Source: Sipunculus nudus | Taxonomy: Eukaryota; Annelida; Sipuncula; Golfingiida; Sipunculidae | Direction of reading: 5' to 3' | DNA: 64,000 bases | Assembly: GCA_026874595.1 (NCBI GenBank) | Contig: CM049321.1 | Coordinates: 14,215,479 to 14,279,478 of the forward strand | Shown: positions 1-11,896 of the stretch, one piece after another | Layout: every line of letters begins with the position of its first letter | Numbering within the stretch: the stretch's first letter is position 1 | The notes under the pieces: generated by a model | Database searches by the model: none | What the model was told of the DNA's origin: nothing | Seen by the model: only the letters and a program-made list of their open reading frames with translations | Made by a program: the position numbers and the translations under genes

Positions 1-2457
1 TTCTGCTGCGCATCGTTTAACATGACTGTGAGAGATCTATGCTTAAGTCACTTGTAGTTGTCTCTTCAGCTGGTGACATTGCTGTAACTGTGTGTAATTC
101 GGCTATTTGTGATTTTGCCGGTATGGTGACATTCTTCCGTACTATATTGTGTATGGAACCATCAACCCTGGAATAAGACCCTGACGCTTTTATGTCCTTC
201 AACTTTGGTATCACCATCAGACCGCCAGTTGAAGCTTGATTCTGGCTAGTGTCTACAAGGACGTTGGAACAAAAGGAAGCGCGACACAGACTATGGAAGA
301 TAACATTTTCCCCTGGCTATATCCTTACTGGCGTTTTGGTTGTTACTGATGTATGCAATACCTAGAGCCACATCTACCGGTAACCTAGGATTGTGTCCAA
401 ACACTCAGAAAAATGGCGTGAATCCTGTACTCTCATGCCGGGTGGAATTATAAGCATGTACTAGACATGGCAAGTAAGACTTCAATAAGACTTCTGATCT
501 TCCGTTGGGGTTCCTAACATCTGAAGCACAGTTTGTTTAAAGCGCTCAGAGAGCCCATTTCCCTGCGGGTGATAGGGATTTGTGAGGCTTTTTCTTATCC
601 CACAGATATACAGAGTTTCCTTATTATTGCTGATTCAAAATTTCGCAGTTGGTCGCTGTGTGGTCTTACCGGAAAGCCATAATGTACTAGAAAAATGTCG
701 AATAGGACCCGAGCTGTGGTCTCAGCTGTCTGGTTTCTAGTAGGTACCGCCACAGCATAGCGGGTTAAATGATCTGTGATTACCAAAATGTTACTATACC
801 CGCCTTTTGACTCTTCTTAAGCCAGGTAATCCACACAGACCATCAGCTGTCTGGTTTGTAGTATGTACCGCCACAGCATAGCGGGTAGAATGGTCTGTAA
901 TTACCAAAATGTTACTGTACCCGCCTTTTAACTCCTGTAAAACCAGGTAATCCACACAGACCAATTCCATGGGGCAGGATTCAGATTCACCAGGGAACCG
1001 CATCTTTTTTGTTGTTGGTGTTTTCCGTCGTAAACAGCGTTCACAGCTCTGGATCTTACCTTTCAAATCCTTCGTCATACCCGGCCATTAAAACCTTGAC
1101 CGCACTAGGTCGATCAACCGGTCAAAACCTAGGTGCCCGTTCTCATCAAGACCTGTGAGAGCTTGATGACGGAGGCTCAGTAATAAACAATCTGGGTTGG
1201 CCTTATCAATGGCCTCCTCCCCCACTGAAAAGAACGAAGTAAGGGGCCTATGGCGGCTTCAGTGCTTTGGTATTGCCTCCATTGATCGGATGCCATTGTA
1301 GATGCTACAACACTATACTCCTACACGAAAGGACTAAACATGCTGTTCTTGAACTCTGTTGAGGAGCCGTCAGACTGAGACATGCAGATTGATTCCATCA
1401 AATTGACATGTTGTACCTGGTGGTTCTGTAAAATTGCTTGCTCAGATTGCTGGCTCACTGTAATGAATTTAGAAATGCGAGAGAGGCCATCTGCGTCTGT
1501 GTTTTTCTTCTCTGCACGATAGTGGATGGTAAAATTAAAGATCGCCAGATCTGCGAGCCACCGATGGCATGTTGCTTCCAGGTTAAAAGATATGTAAGCG
1601 GGTTGTTGTCAGTATACACATCGAATGTTCTGCCGTAGAGATAGTCGTGGAATTTTTCGCACACAGTTCAGTTTAGAGCGAGATACTCTAGCTTGTGGGC
1701 AGGGTAGTTTTTCTCCGATTTGTTCAATCCACGGCTTGCACATGCAATAACTCTGTCTCTGCCACCTTGCTTTCGTATAAAACAGCTCCCAACCCGTCTA
1801 TACAGACATCTGTGTGGAGCGAAACTGGAAGGCTGTAGTCGGCATAGCCTAAAAGCGGAGGGTTTGTCAACAGCCGGTTGAGTGTGTTGAAAGCATCTTG
1901 GGCAGGTAGATTCCAGTCGATCAATATAGATTGAAATTTTCCTTTCTCATCGCGGCCACTCCCCTTCAGGAGATCAGTCAATGGCCTGGCTACTTTTGAG
2001 TATCCTTGGATGAACCGATGGTAGTAGCCAGTGAAACAAGATACGGCCTGAGTTCTCGAACAGATTTGGGGACGGGCAACCTGGCCAATGCTTCAACCTT
2101 TCCGGGTCGGCATGGATTCCATCAGTTGAAATGACGTGGCCAAGATATTTGACGCTGTCCCTGAAAAGAACACTTCGATCGTTTAAGCTTGAACCAATAG
2201 TGGTAGAGTCGTTGGAATACCCTGTAAAGTCGCTGGAGGTGCTCCTCTATATTGAAAGAAATTACAAGAATATCATCAAGATACACGCAACACTCTTTCG
2301 AATTTAAGTCAGATAGGCAGTGTTCCATCAGGCGTACGGCATACCATTATACTCGTAAAATCCCAATCTGTCTACGGAAAAGGCTGCTTTTTCCTTATAT
2401 TTTTCGGCTAATTCTATTTTCCAATAGCCCCTGCGTAGATCAAGGCTGGAGAAAATG
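1..2457 (-). mobile_element. Ty3/gypsy-type pol remnant (RT, RNase H, integrase)
   Basis: Read right to left, this is a decayed LTR-retrotransposon pol. RT begins near 2457 with FSSLDLRRGYWKIEL and a GFYEYNGMPY stretch. The catalytic box is seen as YLDDILV at about 2250-2280, and the thumb region as YLGHVISTDGI near 2130. The RNase H region lies at 1724-1981 and 1455-1664 (DVYTDNNPLTYLLT). Integrase follows at 595-1078 (VITDHSTRYAVAV). The order RT-RNase H-integrase is the standard gypsy order. The reading frame changes several times and contains stops, so it cannot make a working polyprotein. No gag, protease or LTR is in view: the 5' side stops abruptly at about 2457 and the 3' side runs off the window. 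The fragment at 17-217 continues the same strand and may be the pol C-terminus. Confidence 0.88.
722..962 (-). repeat. 121 bp tandem duplication inside the gypsy integrase
   Basis: The segment starting TCAGCTGTCTGGTTTCTAGT at about 722 recurs at 843 with a few substitutions. Both copies encode the same integrase peptide (NILVITDHxTRYAVAV). The duplication is in frame-disrupting debris and adds a second partial integrase core. Confidence 0.8.
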
Positions 2458-2749
2458 TTGGCGTTGGCAAGTGTTCGCCAACCCCCACAAAGATACAGAG
2501 ATGAGGATTTTTCTAAATTTGCTCAGACTACGTCTAACTTATCCGACAAAGTACATTTACTCATGCAAGTAAAGAAATGCTTCTCCTCAGAAATACCCAC
2601 CCTGACAGCTGCGATTTTAGATTTGGTCCGTACCAGCTGATAAATGTTAAACTGAAGTGTATATATATATTGTATATTGTGAACGTTTGTTTATAAAAGT
2701 CCATATAAGATGATTTATTATACATAAATGTTTTCATTATGCTTGAAAC

Positions 2750-3449
2750 AAAGGAGCGTTCACACCTATCCGTTCTTTCCTTCCGCACCCGCACCCGCTT
2801 TCGTCATCCGTCATCCGTCAAATTCGAGTCAGTTAAAATTACATAGGGCATTATCACCTATCCGCTTCCGCACCCGCACCCGTCACACCGTCCGCACAAA
2901 TCGGTCTGGGACCGGTTCACGACGGAAGCGGACGACGGGTACGGACGGGAATCCATATTATGACATAATATAATAGGGAATATTTTGGAATGTCCGTGTG
3001 TCTTCCGCTTAAAAGTGTTTTTTTTTTCACTTTGAAAAGTTGGAACCTGCGTGTAAGCATTCAATACCTCACTCTCCCCCTCGGGAAAACTTTAATCATT
3101 AATTGATATAATTAAAAGAATTTTATAGGTTAAATCATGTATATGAATCCCCAAAGGAGCGGGGGCTGGGTAATTTGGAATAAAGCCTGATAAGTCAATG
3201 GATAAAAAATAAATTTACTAGTAAGCTCACGAAAAATAATATATCACATATTATATAAAGTAGTTATATATATAATAATAATAATTATATATAATTTAAA
3301 CATAATGTTTGGAGGATAATTTAAGCGCCCTTGTGGAAAAGGGGGTTTCAGAATGAATCACATTTCTAAACCTCAATTACACGAGTTTGGTCAAATTCCA
3401 GGTTATGAGAGTTCATGGTAATACCTTATTTGTTAAAAGAGAAGATTCG

Positions 3450-3502
<53 letters not shown>

Positions 3503-3675
3503 AACATACGTTAAAGATAATAGTAATATTTAATATTAACAAAGGTGATCAGTGCGGGTGCGGACGGAAAAAAGCGCGGATAGGTGTGAAAAGAGACAAC
3601 GGATGGCGGACGACGGATAACGGAAGCTGGTGCGGGTGAGGAAGGAGAAAAACGGGTAGGTGTGAACGCCCCTTT
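2750..3675. mobile_element. Fold-back / MITE-like element with nested terminal inverted repeats
   Basis: The left end (AAAGGAGCGTTCACACCTAT, from 2750) is matched in inverted orientation by the right end (reading in from 3675: AAAGGGGCGTTCACACCTAC). The pairing continues for about 75 bp through GC-rich CACCCGCACC and ATCCGTC-rich sequence. A second inner pair built on the same CACCTATCCG...CCGCACCCGCAC motif lies at about 2855-2900 and 3545-3590, so each arm carries two related modules. The interior (2960-3540) is AT-rich, has a (TA)n run and no coding capacity. I could not identify a target-site duplication. It is probably a non-autonomous DNA element; the superfamily is unassigned. Confidence 0.7.
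3454..3499. repeat. (TA)n microsatellite
   Basis: Uninterrupted TA dinucleotide run inside the fold-back element. Confidence 0.95.
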
Positions 3676-3903
3676 ATATGTCCGAATAATCATGGATAGA
3701 TTTGCGATATCCAGTTTAAATGTGATACTTATCTATATCTTACATGTATGTTTGACTTACATATTTTGTTATATATATAAGATATTCTAAATATACATCT
3801 AAATGTATTTTTTTACTTACTTTTGATGAATATATTGATGTACATTAAATATTTTGTTGTGTCCGAGACGGAAAGAATTTTATAGTTGGGGAATGTGTTA
3901 CCG

Positions 3904-3904
<1 letters not shown>

Positions 3905-3943
<39 letters not shown>
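3905..3943. repeat. (TA)n microsatellite
   Basis: Uninterrupted TA dinucleotide run. The flanks (3676-4210) show no gene. Confidence 0.95.
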
Positions 3944-3947
<4 letters not shown>

Positions 3948-4210
3948 ACGGGGTGAAATGAAAGCGGAACAAACTGTCTCGCTAGTAAAGCTTGTTTTTC
4001 CAGCGAAGCGGTTAGAAGGCCGGACATGTGTGCCACCGACATGGGTATGAATCCGGATCGGCCCAATATTTTCCCCTCAGCAATTTGTCATCGTAACAAA
4101 TGGGGGCCGGGGAAAGGTGGCTTGAAGTAATTTGGCAACTCCAGCCACCTAGATCACTAAAAGTGTGACTCCTTGGATAGTATCTTGTTCTGATAGCAGA
4201 ATATATATAT

Positions 4211-5133
4211 TGTTACAGGTGTCCCTTTTATCGTGGTACATGTGAATGTAGGCATTCATTTTCTTGTCAAGCGGAAACCCTGTTCTCTGCTATAAATAAC
4301 CGCACCTGCTGAACTCTCGCGGAGTGTAGAAACACAGCGCTCATACTAATCTGAAAATTTCTCGGCTGGTCGCGCTCTATGTTCTTAGGGCGTTTGTATT
4401 ATGTATTGTTGGGTTCTTTGGAATTGTTTGTGAAATAGAAGTTTCTAGAATTTTCGGTTGAAAAGTTATAAAAAGGGGCTGTGTTTTAGAGTCGAGGAGA
4501 GAGAAATATTCCAGCGGACAAGGAAGATTGTGAGTCAGTTTTGGACCTATCCAATAAATGCAGAAGTATCAGGGATTCTACAAACTCTGTGTAGATTTTG
4601 TGGGGCCTGTCTCCAGTTTGCTATCGGGATTATTACAAGAACTTCACTTTTGGATTACGACAGGTTGATTTTGTGATTTAATTGGACTAATATTCTCTGA
4701 GGATATGTATTTGAACTGTTCATCTAGATTATACGTTTTAAAGGACTTGTTGTAGCTGTGACAGTGGTGGTTTCCAGGTACTGTACACTTTATTTATTAT
4801 ATTGTGTAACTGTATTGATTTACTGTTATACTGTTGTTATATTTATTAACAGATATGTATTTGAACTGTTCATCTGGATTATACGTTTTAAAGGACTTGT
4901 TGTCGCTGTGACAGTGGTGGTTTCCAGGTACTGTACACTTTATTTACTATATTGTGTAAGTGTATTGATTTACTGTTATACTGTTGTTATATTTATTAAT
5001 AACAACCACTGACCTCTTTATTTATTCCCCTAGACATTTCACGCTGCCTAGTGTTGCAGAATCTTTTTTATCTCTTTAACAAACTTTATGATCGTCACGA
5101 CTACGTGATCTGTTGTTGTTAGGTTCCGTAACA
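4211..5133 (+). mobile_element. Solo LTR, same family as the 15.6-19.3 kb element
   Basis: It begins TGTTACAGG and ends CCGTAACA, giving perfect 6 bp inverted termini (TGTTAC/GTAACA) with the usual TG...CA. Both flanks are TA repeats (left ATATAT, right ATATAT), consistent with a short target duplication in a microsatellite. Its right two thirds aligns in reverse with 18546 to about 19200, including the shared CCCCTAGACATTTCACGCTG block and the ACTACGTGATCTGTTG block near the end. No internal retroelement sequence adjoins it in this orientation, so it looks like the product of LTR-LTR recombination. It carries a 150 bp internal tandem duplication absent from the other LTR. Confidence 0.82.
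4702..5001 (+). repeat. 150 bp tandem duplication inside the solo LTR
   Basis: GATATGTATTTGAACTGTTC begins at 4702 and again at 4852. The two 150 bp units differ at only a few positions. The related LTR at 18.6-18.9 kb has one unit. Confidence 0.92.
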
Positions 5134-6254
5134 ATATATACTTTTCCCCCCTCTTCTACCTGCATACTGACCACACTGTATCACTTACGCCTGCTATACC
5201 ACTTACTGTACAACAAATTTTTAACCACACGCATACACATACATACATACATACATAAGTAATATTTTTATTCAAACGTCGTGCTTCCTAGCAAAAGAAT
5301 TTTTATTCTCATTTGATTTCAATTGCCACTGCAATCTCAACATAAGGTCGGTGTGACAGACTTATAATTATCCTTTTTGTTTTAGAAAATCATTGTTCGA
5401 AACACCGGATCCAAGGGGTGATATTGTTGGTGATTTTTAAATTTACCGTCTATACCGAACCAGGAATGTTCTTTTTCAAGCTAGAAATACACATACGAAA
5501 GGTATGAAAGGCTTTTTCTATTCATTTTCCAATTTATAAAGGACGATCATAATTCGATAGACCGAAGTCAACTGATGATTAAGTTTGTGGATTTTAAATC
5601 GGCTGTCTATACATGACCCTTTGTATTCTTAGTTGAAGCAGGCGAACCACATGACGAAACATACTGTCGTCAGGTATTGCCTCAAATGTTATTTAACCGA
5701 ATACTAAACCGGCTATCGACAATATACCATGCTACACATGTTACAAGGTGTATCGAAGTGACCTGTCAAATCGTGTCCATATATACAGTCATGGCTAGAC
5801 GATGAATCATGCCATACACATACTCTTGCTTAAATGTGATTTTACAATTCCTGATCCATTATTTCATCTTGATCACCTTAGATGGAACGTCATCTTATTC
5901 CTGAGGGTTTAATAATCGCGAATATTTCCCATTCGGAAAAATCGCGAAATTTAAAACCTCGCAAACATAACGCTACACATGAAATAATGAATCGACATAT
6001 AGGTTGATTCCTGTACATAAAATGATGAATGATCCATTACTAGAAGCTGCAGCAAGTTAAGCATGTTATTAACTATATATATATAAATATCGTGAGCTGT
6101 ATGAATAAAACTGGATCAGGAGACATTCTCTAATAATGTTCAGACTGTTCAGATCATACAATATTGAAAACAAATCCCAATATCCCGAAATGTATTTATA
6201 TTACATATTCAATTGTATCCAATATATTGACCAAGCTTAAAACGACAATACCTG

Positions 6255-6293
<39 letters not shown>

Positions 6294-6738
6294 CCTATAT
6301 GTATATGTATATGTATATTTCTATATATATCTCTATATATAAAGATAGATATATATATCGTCTGAGATGCCAAAAGTCTCTTTCGGACGCCAGAGCTTGG
6401 TGTCCAAACGTCTAATCGGATACCCGATTTTCTATCTGTAAGTAATAGAGGATCAAAGCTGGCTCCTGTATAGCAGTTAATGGTATATAATGCGGAATAC
6501 CTCAAACAAACTGTCAAAAATTGTACTGACAAATGACACATTTCTGTCCCTTACCATAAGTAACCATAAAATGAAAGGTTCTGATAGATACAAGTGGAAC
6601 GGATGCGCCTTGTAAATAAAAAAAAAACATAGTGATAATTATTTCATCCATAATCGACTCTTAATATAAGCCAAAGGTAGTTTGAATAAAATAATTCTCT
6701 GTTTTTCAACAGCAAATCGGAAATCTTGACTCCTGTGC
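5134..6738. other. AT-rich intergenic sequence, no gene seen
   Basis: No supported coding sequence. It holds a short CATA repeat near 5241-5263 and a (TA)n run at about 6259-6290 followed by degenerate ATGT/ATAT repeats to about 6355. A GCGAA...TCGCGAAATTTAAAAC motif near 5917-5965 also occurs near 12615-12655. The nearest coding feature is the stop codon at 6739. Confidence 0.6.
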
Positions 6739-7574
6739 CTACTGACCCATCGTCCAAATGTCAGATTTTACCAGCCATTTCCCATCTCTTTGTACAAACA
6801 TCGACATGTACCTGGGGAAATACAAATAAACGACAATGACTATATCAATACATCGAGGGCACATCAGTATCAAGAAATGTGACAAAAGCGGATTTTCAGT
6901 TATGAAATCTTTGAAGTGAAGCCCCTCTCACTGTCTTATTATCTCACAATCTCTCTCACATAAATTAATTATTATATTATTATCATATTATTATTATATA
7001 TATATATATATTATTATTATACATATATATATTTCCTGGATCTTAAATACTTATCATTTGCATTTCACTTTTGTACTTTTCTCTGTTGTAAAGAACATGA
7101 AGAACAATAATCCTTCTTGCTTAATGAAGAAGAAATTATTATTCTGAGAAACATTCATTTTGAGAAACATCAAATATATCTCACCTTCCACTTCCGGCCA
7201 CGCTACCATCCTCTCGATATGCAGTATAATGACCACGTGCCACGGCCATGTTCACCTCTATCACGCTCTCATCATTCACGAACACGAAGCGCTTAATGCC
7301 AGACTTTGCGAAGAGGTCTTTTATACCTTAAATAAAAATAAATGCTGAATCTTACCATCACCTCTCCACAAAGTAAGGAAAATCTTTTCGCCAAGTGGTA
7401 TGAATATTCATGAATCTTAATTAACTTTACCGGAATAGTGCACAATGGTTCCATCTGGCGGCATGAGGACGCAATCCTGGGTGTAACACGACTTGGCCAT
7501 TACTTCAAAATCCCCTTCGGCATAGAGCTTCATAAACAGATCGATCACTTCCTGCAACTGTTGCCTGATCTCAT
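6739..7574 (-). CDS. SnoaL-like / DUF4440-type protein, last three coding exons
   Basis: Three exons join in phase on the minus strand: 7574-7431, 7326-7185 and 6811-6739, with stop TAG at 6741-6739. Introns of 104 and 373 bp have GT...AG ends (donors CCG|GTAAAG and AAG|GTGAGA; acceptors CATCAG|AT, TTTAAG|GT, CCCCAG|GT). The phases agree (1, then 2). The peptide runs from EIRQQLQEVIDLFMKLYAEG through DCVLMPPDGTIVHYSG|IKDLF and GHYTAYREDGSVAGSG|RYM to FVQRDGKWLVKSDIW. This pattern (helical start, DC.(V/L)MPP, YT..DG...G(K/R)YM, DGKWL...DIW) is that of small NTF2-like SnoaL/DUF4440 proteins of about 120-140 residues, found singly in many invertebrates and bacteria. About 118 residues are visible. 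Only a short N-terminal exon, ending one base into a codon, is missing and should lie above 7574. The role is unknown: such cone-shaped folds bind small ligands or act as isomerases. Family assignment is from remembered motifs. Confidence 0.82.
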
Positions 7575-7619
7575 CTGATGAAAAAAGATATACGGATTTG
7601 AAAATAGAAGTGAACATAC

Positions 7620-8130
7620 GACTCAGGATGCCTTTATATGGGTCCTTTAGGCCTATTTGAGTGATCTCATCAACTGCAAAGTAAATGATAATCAGCCGTG
7701 AAAGTAGCCGTGACCTTACGACTAAGGAGGCGTTTATACTGCACTGGTATAGGCCTTCTAAAAGTCATGACACAAGTCATACGGGAAACGTAACGACACA
7801 ACTTTACCATACTATGCATCGATCCCGCTGCCTTTCAATGTACGCGATTTTTCAGCGATGCCATAGCGTTGCGTTGGCGTAGGGACAGCGGCAGAATCGC
7901 TCTGGTCTTTTAACTATGTAGCCTTTCCATAGACGCAGGTTCCTGCGGGACATCGCGCCCTAAACTTCTGTCTAGCTTTATTTTTGTAGGGAAACATTGC
8001 TGCAGCAAGGGAGCTCCACCGGGACGTATCGCTGAAACATCGCGCTTATAGAAACGTTCTTGCTGCGCGATTACCAGCGCGGCATGTCGCGCGGCGAAAG
8101 CGTCGCGCTTTAGGAAAGGCAGCATTATGC
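7620..8130. repeat. CG-rich repetitive segment, probable decayed non-autonomous element
   Basis: Locally rich in CpG in an AT-rich background. CCTTTATATGGGTCCTTTAGG near 7631 resembles CGTTTATACTGCACTGGTATAGG near 7731. GCCTTTCC at about 7920 and GGAAAGGC near 8114 form inverted ends around a segment containing repeated CGCGC/TGTCGCGC words. The open frames across it (for example 7910-8182) track the repeat and look non-coding. The missing first exon of the SnoaL-like gene may lie here but cannot be pinned down. Confidence 0.45.
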
Positions 8131-8693
8131 TGCTTCGATACATATAGATAATCTGCACAAAAGAACACATGTTGACGTACAATCAAAGTGTTAGTCCCTT
8201 CCCTTTGATAACCACCCATTATCCTGGCCGCGTACAAATTTGTGATCGTCCACATAGCATGCAGGGGATTTACCAACATGCTGAGTTATATAAAAGAAAA
8301 CTAACGCAAATGCTTGATGATGTTTCAAAGTACACATATATATCTGTCAAATTATATACATATAATACTGAAAAAAAATGAAACCTATCATTCTACATTT
8401 ATTTGTCATGAAATCTGGTTATATTATGCTGATATATGCTGATGGATTAGCGAGAAAAAGGTGACGTTAAGTGTTCTCCACTGTTTTGCACTAAAATATT
8501 GATTTACACCAATGACCTTCAGTAAACCTCTAACAAACCTTTCCACCAGCGCGTAACAAAACGTATACATTTAGATATATTAAGTCTGCGTGAATATTTA
8601 ATAATATTAAGATTACTAGAAAGTGAATTTAGGTAATCTTTTGGGTTAAATTGTTTGAAAGACGAATAGGATTTTTATATTAACCAGCCGATT

Positions 8694-8708
8694 GGGGGGG
8701 GGGGGGGG
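8694..8708. repeat. Poly-G tract
   Basis: A run of about 15 G. The 8720-8880 stretch after it holds two diverged short units (CCCAGCGGAAACCAGGCTCAC and CTCAGCGGAAGACGGGCTTAC). No gene is seen from 8130 to 9240. Confidence 0.9.
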
Positions 8709-9249
8709 TCCTAAATTTAACTTAGCATCTGCAGTTCAAGCCCTCCCTGTACCCAGATAACTGGCGGTCACCCAGCGGAAACCAGGCTCACTGTATAATA
8801 TTCTGGCTGCAGTCCCGAGACCTTTTTGCTCAGCGGAAGACGGGCTTACGTTATAAATATATGACTCCAGGCCTGTCACAGTGCATGTGATGCGGTTCAC
8901 TTTTTAATTGCAACAGATCTACCAGTGCTGATGAAGCTACCTCTAGATGCGCTTATCGCCAGCCTGGCGCCCTGCCAGCCAGACGCCTAGAGTGTTAACG
9001 TTACAGAGGGTCATCCGTTAAAACGAGCGATACGATAGACACCTTCATGATACTACCTTCTCGCTTAAGCGAATACGAAATCGCCAGAGTGGTTTAAGGG
9101 TATCTCAACAAAGGTAAATCCGACTGTAATAATTTCAGTGTTTAATCTGCCTGGCTCATTTCAAGTGACGGCGCACATCTAATTTTTTTTTGCGGTACAT
9201 CTGGTGTATTCAGAACAGCTGGTCCAGCAAAGGGAAATACTTATAACAC

Positions 9250-9605
9250 AAATGTGAACCCTTGTAATAAAAAAAGTTAAAATATGAGCCAGGGAAAAGG
9301 AAACCTAATTATCCAGGTGCCCAATTTAAACCAACCAAATATAAGCCCTTGTCATTAAAAAATAAACATGAGCCATGGCAGGAGAAGTTTAATTCCTAGG
9401 TGCTATTTTGAACCATCCGAAATATAAACCTTTGCAATGAAATATGTAAAAAAATATGAGCCATGACAAGAATAAATTTATTTTCTGGGTGCCTAATTTG
9501 AACCAACTCAGATACGAACCTTTGTACTAAAAAAAATGTAAAAATACCAGTATTGGCACAAATAAATTAATTTTCCATGTATTTAATTTGAACCAAACCC
9601 AATAT
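9250..9605. repeat. Degenerate minisatellite, about four units of 85-90 bp
   Basis: Units are anchored on GAACCCTTGTAATAAAA (9254), AAGCCCTTGTCATTAAAA (about 9343), AAACCTTTGCAATGAAA (9426) and GAACCTTTGTACTAAAA (9516). Each is followed by ATATGAGCCA-like and GGTGCCxAATTTGAACCA-like blocks. The unit is well diverged, so the expansion is old. Confidence 0.75.
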
Positions 9606-9664
9606 CGATGGTCACCGATACGTATCGACAGTGTAGTGGGAAGGGCGCGTGAAACCAGTCATGT

Positions 9665-11040
9665 TGTAATAAATGGCCCTATTCCCATATCGGACGCCTA
9701 TTAATTAATGCTTATCCCTTGAACCATTTATAAAAATAGTCCAGGAAACCCATACCTCATAGTACACACGCTGCTTGTTCTGTGGCCTGCCAAATTCTTC
9801 AAATACATTCAACGAGGACATCTGCTTTTTTGCAAATGCTATTTAGCACATGGAAACTTTCGCACATAAACAACCAACCACCTAAGTTTGCATGGTTTTC
9901 AGTTTTATCAATATTACTGTAAGCTTGTAGATGAACAAACTCATACGCCCCTCACAGATTCGTTATAAGAACTTTTCATGACAGAAATTATACTTGAGTT
10001 CATTAAAAGTTATGCAGATCCAGAAATCACGAAAATAATAAAAAAAAGGTAGGCGAATAGCTGGTTTAAAAAAAAATCCACACAGATCACCCATGCCTCA
10101 AATTCAGCATGACTGCCTTTATTATCTATGGTGTAAAGATCCCGCTAGATGGCGTAGCAAGATAATGTGACCAACATGACGCCCTCTAAAGGGCAAATAG
10201 TAAAGAAATAGTCTGGTGAATTATAGCTTTCCATACTAAAGAATTTTTTCACGGGTTAGCGCATACCAGGTTGAGCGCTCTGCAGGCTTAATATAAAGGT
10301 CCATGGCTGTCTAACACTCACAAACGAGTGCGCCTTTCGTGGGTTCCTCGGGGGTTTGACTCAGTAGTGGGAAGATTACACACCAGCGCCCGTAGGTGAA
10401 GTAGTCACCTGAACTGGTAACATTAGAATAAAAAATGAGACGAAGCGTGTGACCAAAACTTAATCTTAACTTACTTCTTTTCAGCCTACGCTAGTTGTAT
10501 TTCAGGATATACACCACCCAATATTTATCCAAAGTTTGTACGCTTCATAAGGGTTTTTTGTAACGGGACCTATTCCGATATTTGTCATATATTCCCTAAA
10601 GATAATCCCTTGAATTTTTTAAAAAAATAGGCGAAAAAACGATTATCTAACCACACAGAGTTCGTTTTGTTTTGTATCCACATGTTTATATATTATGCGA
10701 GGGGCTCGCAAAAAAAAATTCCATAAAACACATTTAAACATCGTTTTTCAACCGTTAAGCTGGTTGCAAGTCATTCAAACCATAGTTTTGTAACTTTGGA
10801 AATAGCAAAAGCAGATACCTTCAACTATGGCACATATTTAACCAATCACCTTATATTAGCGCATTTACTGTGTTAACTAGCATCTAGATAGGTCACACAT
10901 CTGTCAAAGAGGCATCATAAGATTTTTTTACAGGATTTACCCACAGTTCATTATTATGTTTGAAAGGTACGTTAGAAATAAAATAGATTTCACAAAAAAA
11001 AGTGGGCGATTAGCTGACTTTACGCCACATAAAAAAAATA
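9665..11040. repeat. Diverged direct duplication, copies about 9665-10080 and 10565-11040
   Basis: The first copy contains CCTATTCCCATATCGGACGC, TGCTTATCCCTTGAACC and, near its end, a GGTAGGCGAATAGCTGG block. The second contains CCTATTCCGATATTTGTCAT, AGATAATCCCTTGAA and AGTGGGCGATTAGCTGAC at matching offsets. Spacing is about 0.9 kb. No coding sequence is evident in either copy or in the 10081-10564 spacer. Confidence 0.55.
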
Positions 11041-11822
11041 CAACCTATAATCATATTGTAAACCAATACCACTAAGCGGGGCAAGAGATGTATATAAAAC
11101 ATACATAATACGATCAGCTTCAGTATCATTGAAACATTGTAAACAGAATGTGGATTTAAAGACAGGATTAAGGAACAATGTTGGAAACCTACCGGTAGCC
11201 ATTTTGTTTTCCTGATGAACCAGCTTGACTGCTCAAGGGCGCAGGTGGTGCGCTTGCACTGGCATAACCAGACACAATGGCTTATAGAATTAGTTGGAAA
11301 AAGTGGTGCTTTAAACAGCTCAGTGTCTGGCACTGACAAGCTCATTGGCAAGCAGAATGACCTCAACGGCATGCATATTGCGCGCGCAACATAATATATG
11401 TTAAATCCCAGCGACAGCAATGTCTTGGGTTAATGTTTAAAAGGCATATGTTGTGTTATTAACGTCTTTGCTTTGTATTCAAATGTCCTATCCGAATTAT
11501 TATTATCTTGTTTGCTTTCTAATGCATTACTTCCGGTAATATATGGCTATTTTGTGTATGAATGTCTTCAGCTGTGCTATTATTTTCGTGGTTTTGTGTC
11601 CAAATTCTTGCCATGTGTTATTAATTTCGTTGTTTAATGCAAATGCTTTGTGCTTTGTTTTTTGTTCTTTTTTTGTAATAGCGAAGTGTTCTTTGACACA
11701 GTAATTCTGCATTATAGTGCAAAATATACCACTGTCATTTTTATATATTCGGTTAAATAAATAGACACTGTGACATCTATCACAGATAAAGGAAAGTCGG
11801 CCATGAAGATTCGCCCATCAAA

Positions 11823-11896
<74 letters not shown>

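Noticed and set aside
1-5133. One intact LTR retrotransposon formed by the gypsy pol at 1-2457 and the LTR at 4211-5133
   Set aside because: The pol is on the minus strand and breaks off at 2457, a fold-back element lies between, and the LTR is plus-oriented and belongs to the family of the 15.6-19.3 kb element.
3415-6541. Open frames across (TA)n runs (poly-IY peptides)
   Set aside because: Microsatellite translation artefacts without coding evidence.
7910-8279. Overlapping minus-strand frames in CG-rich DNA as exons of the SnoaL-like gene
   Set aside because: The sequence is repetitive, the frames carry no similarity to the family N-terminus, and no donor leaves the one-base phase required by the exon at 7574.
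10230-10420. tRNA gene or SINE near GGGTTCCTCGGGGG
   Set aside because: No proper B box (GGTTCGANTCC), no A box at the right distance and no cloverleaf could be drawn.
11010-11420. 136-codon minus-strand open frame
   Set aside because: No domain recognised, low-complexity hydrophobic end, and overlap with a diverged duplicated segment whose other copy has no such frame.
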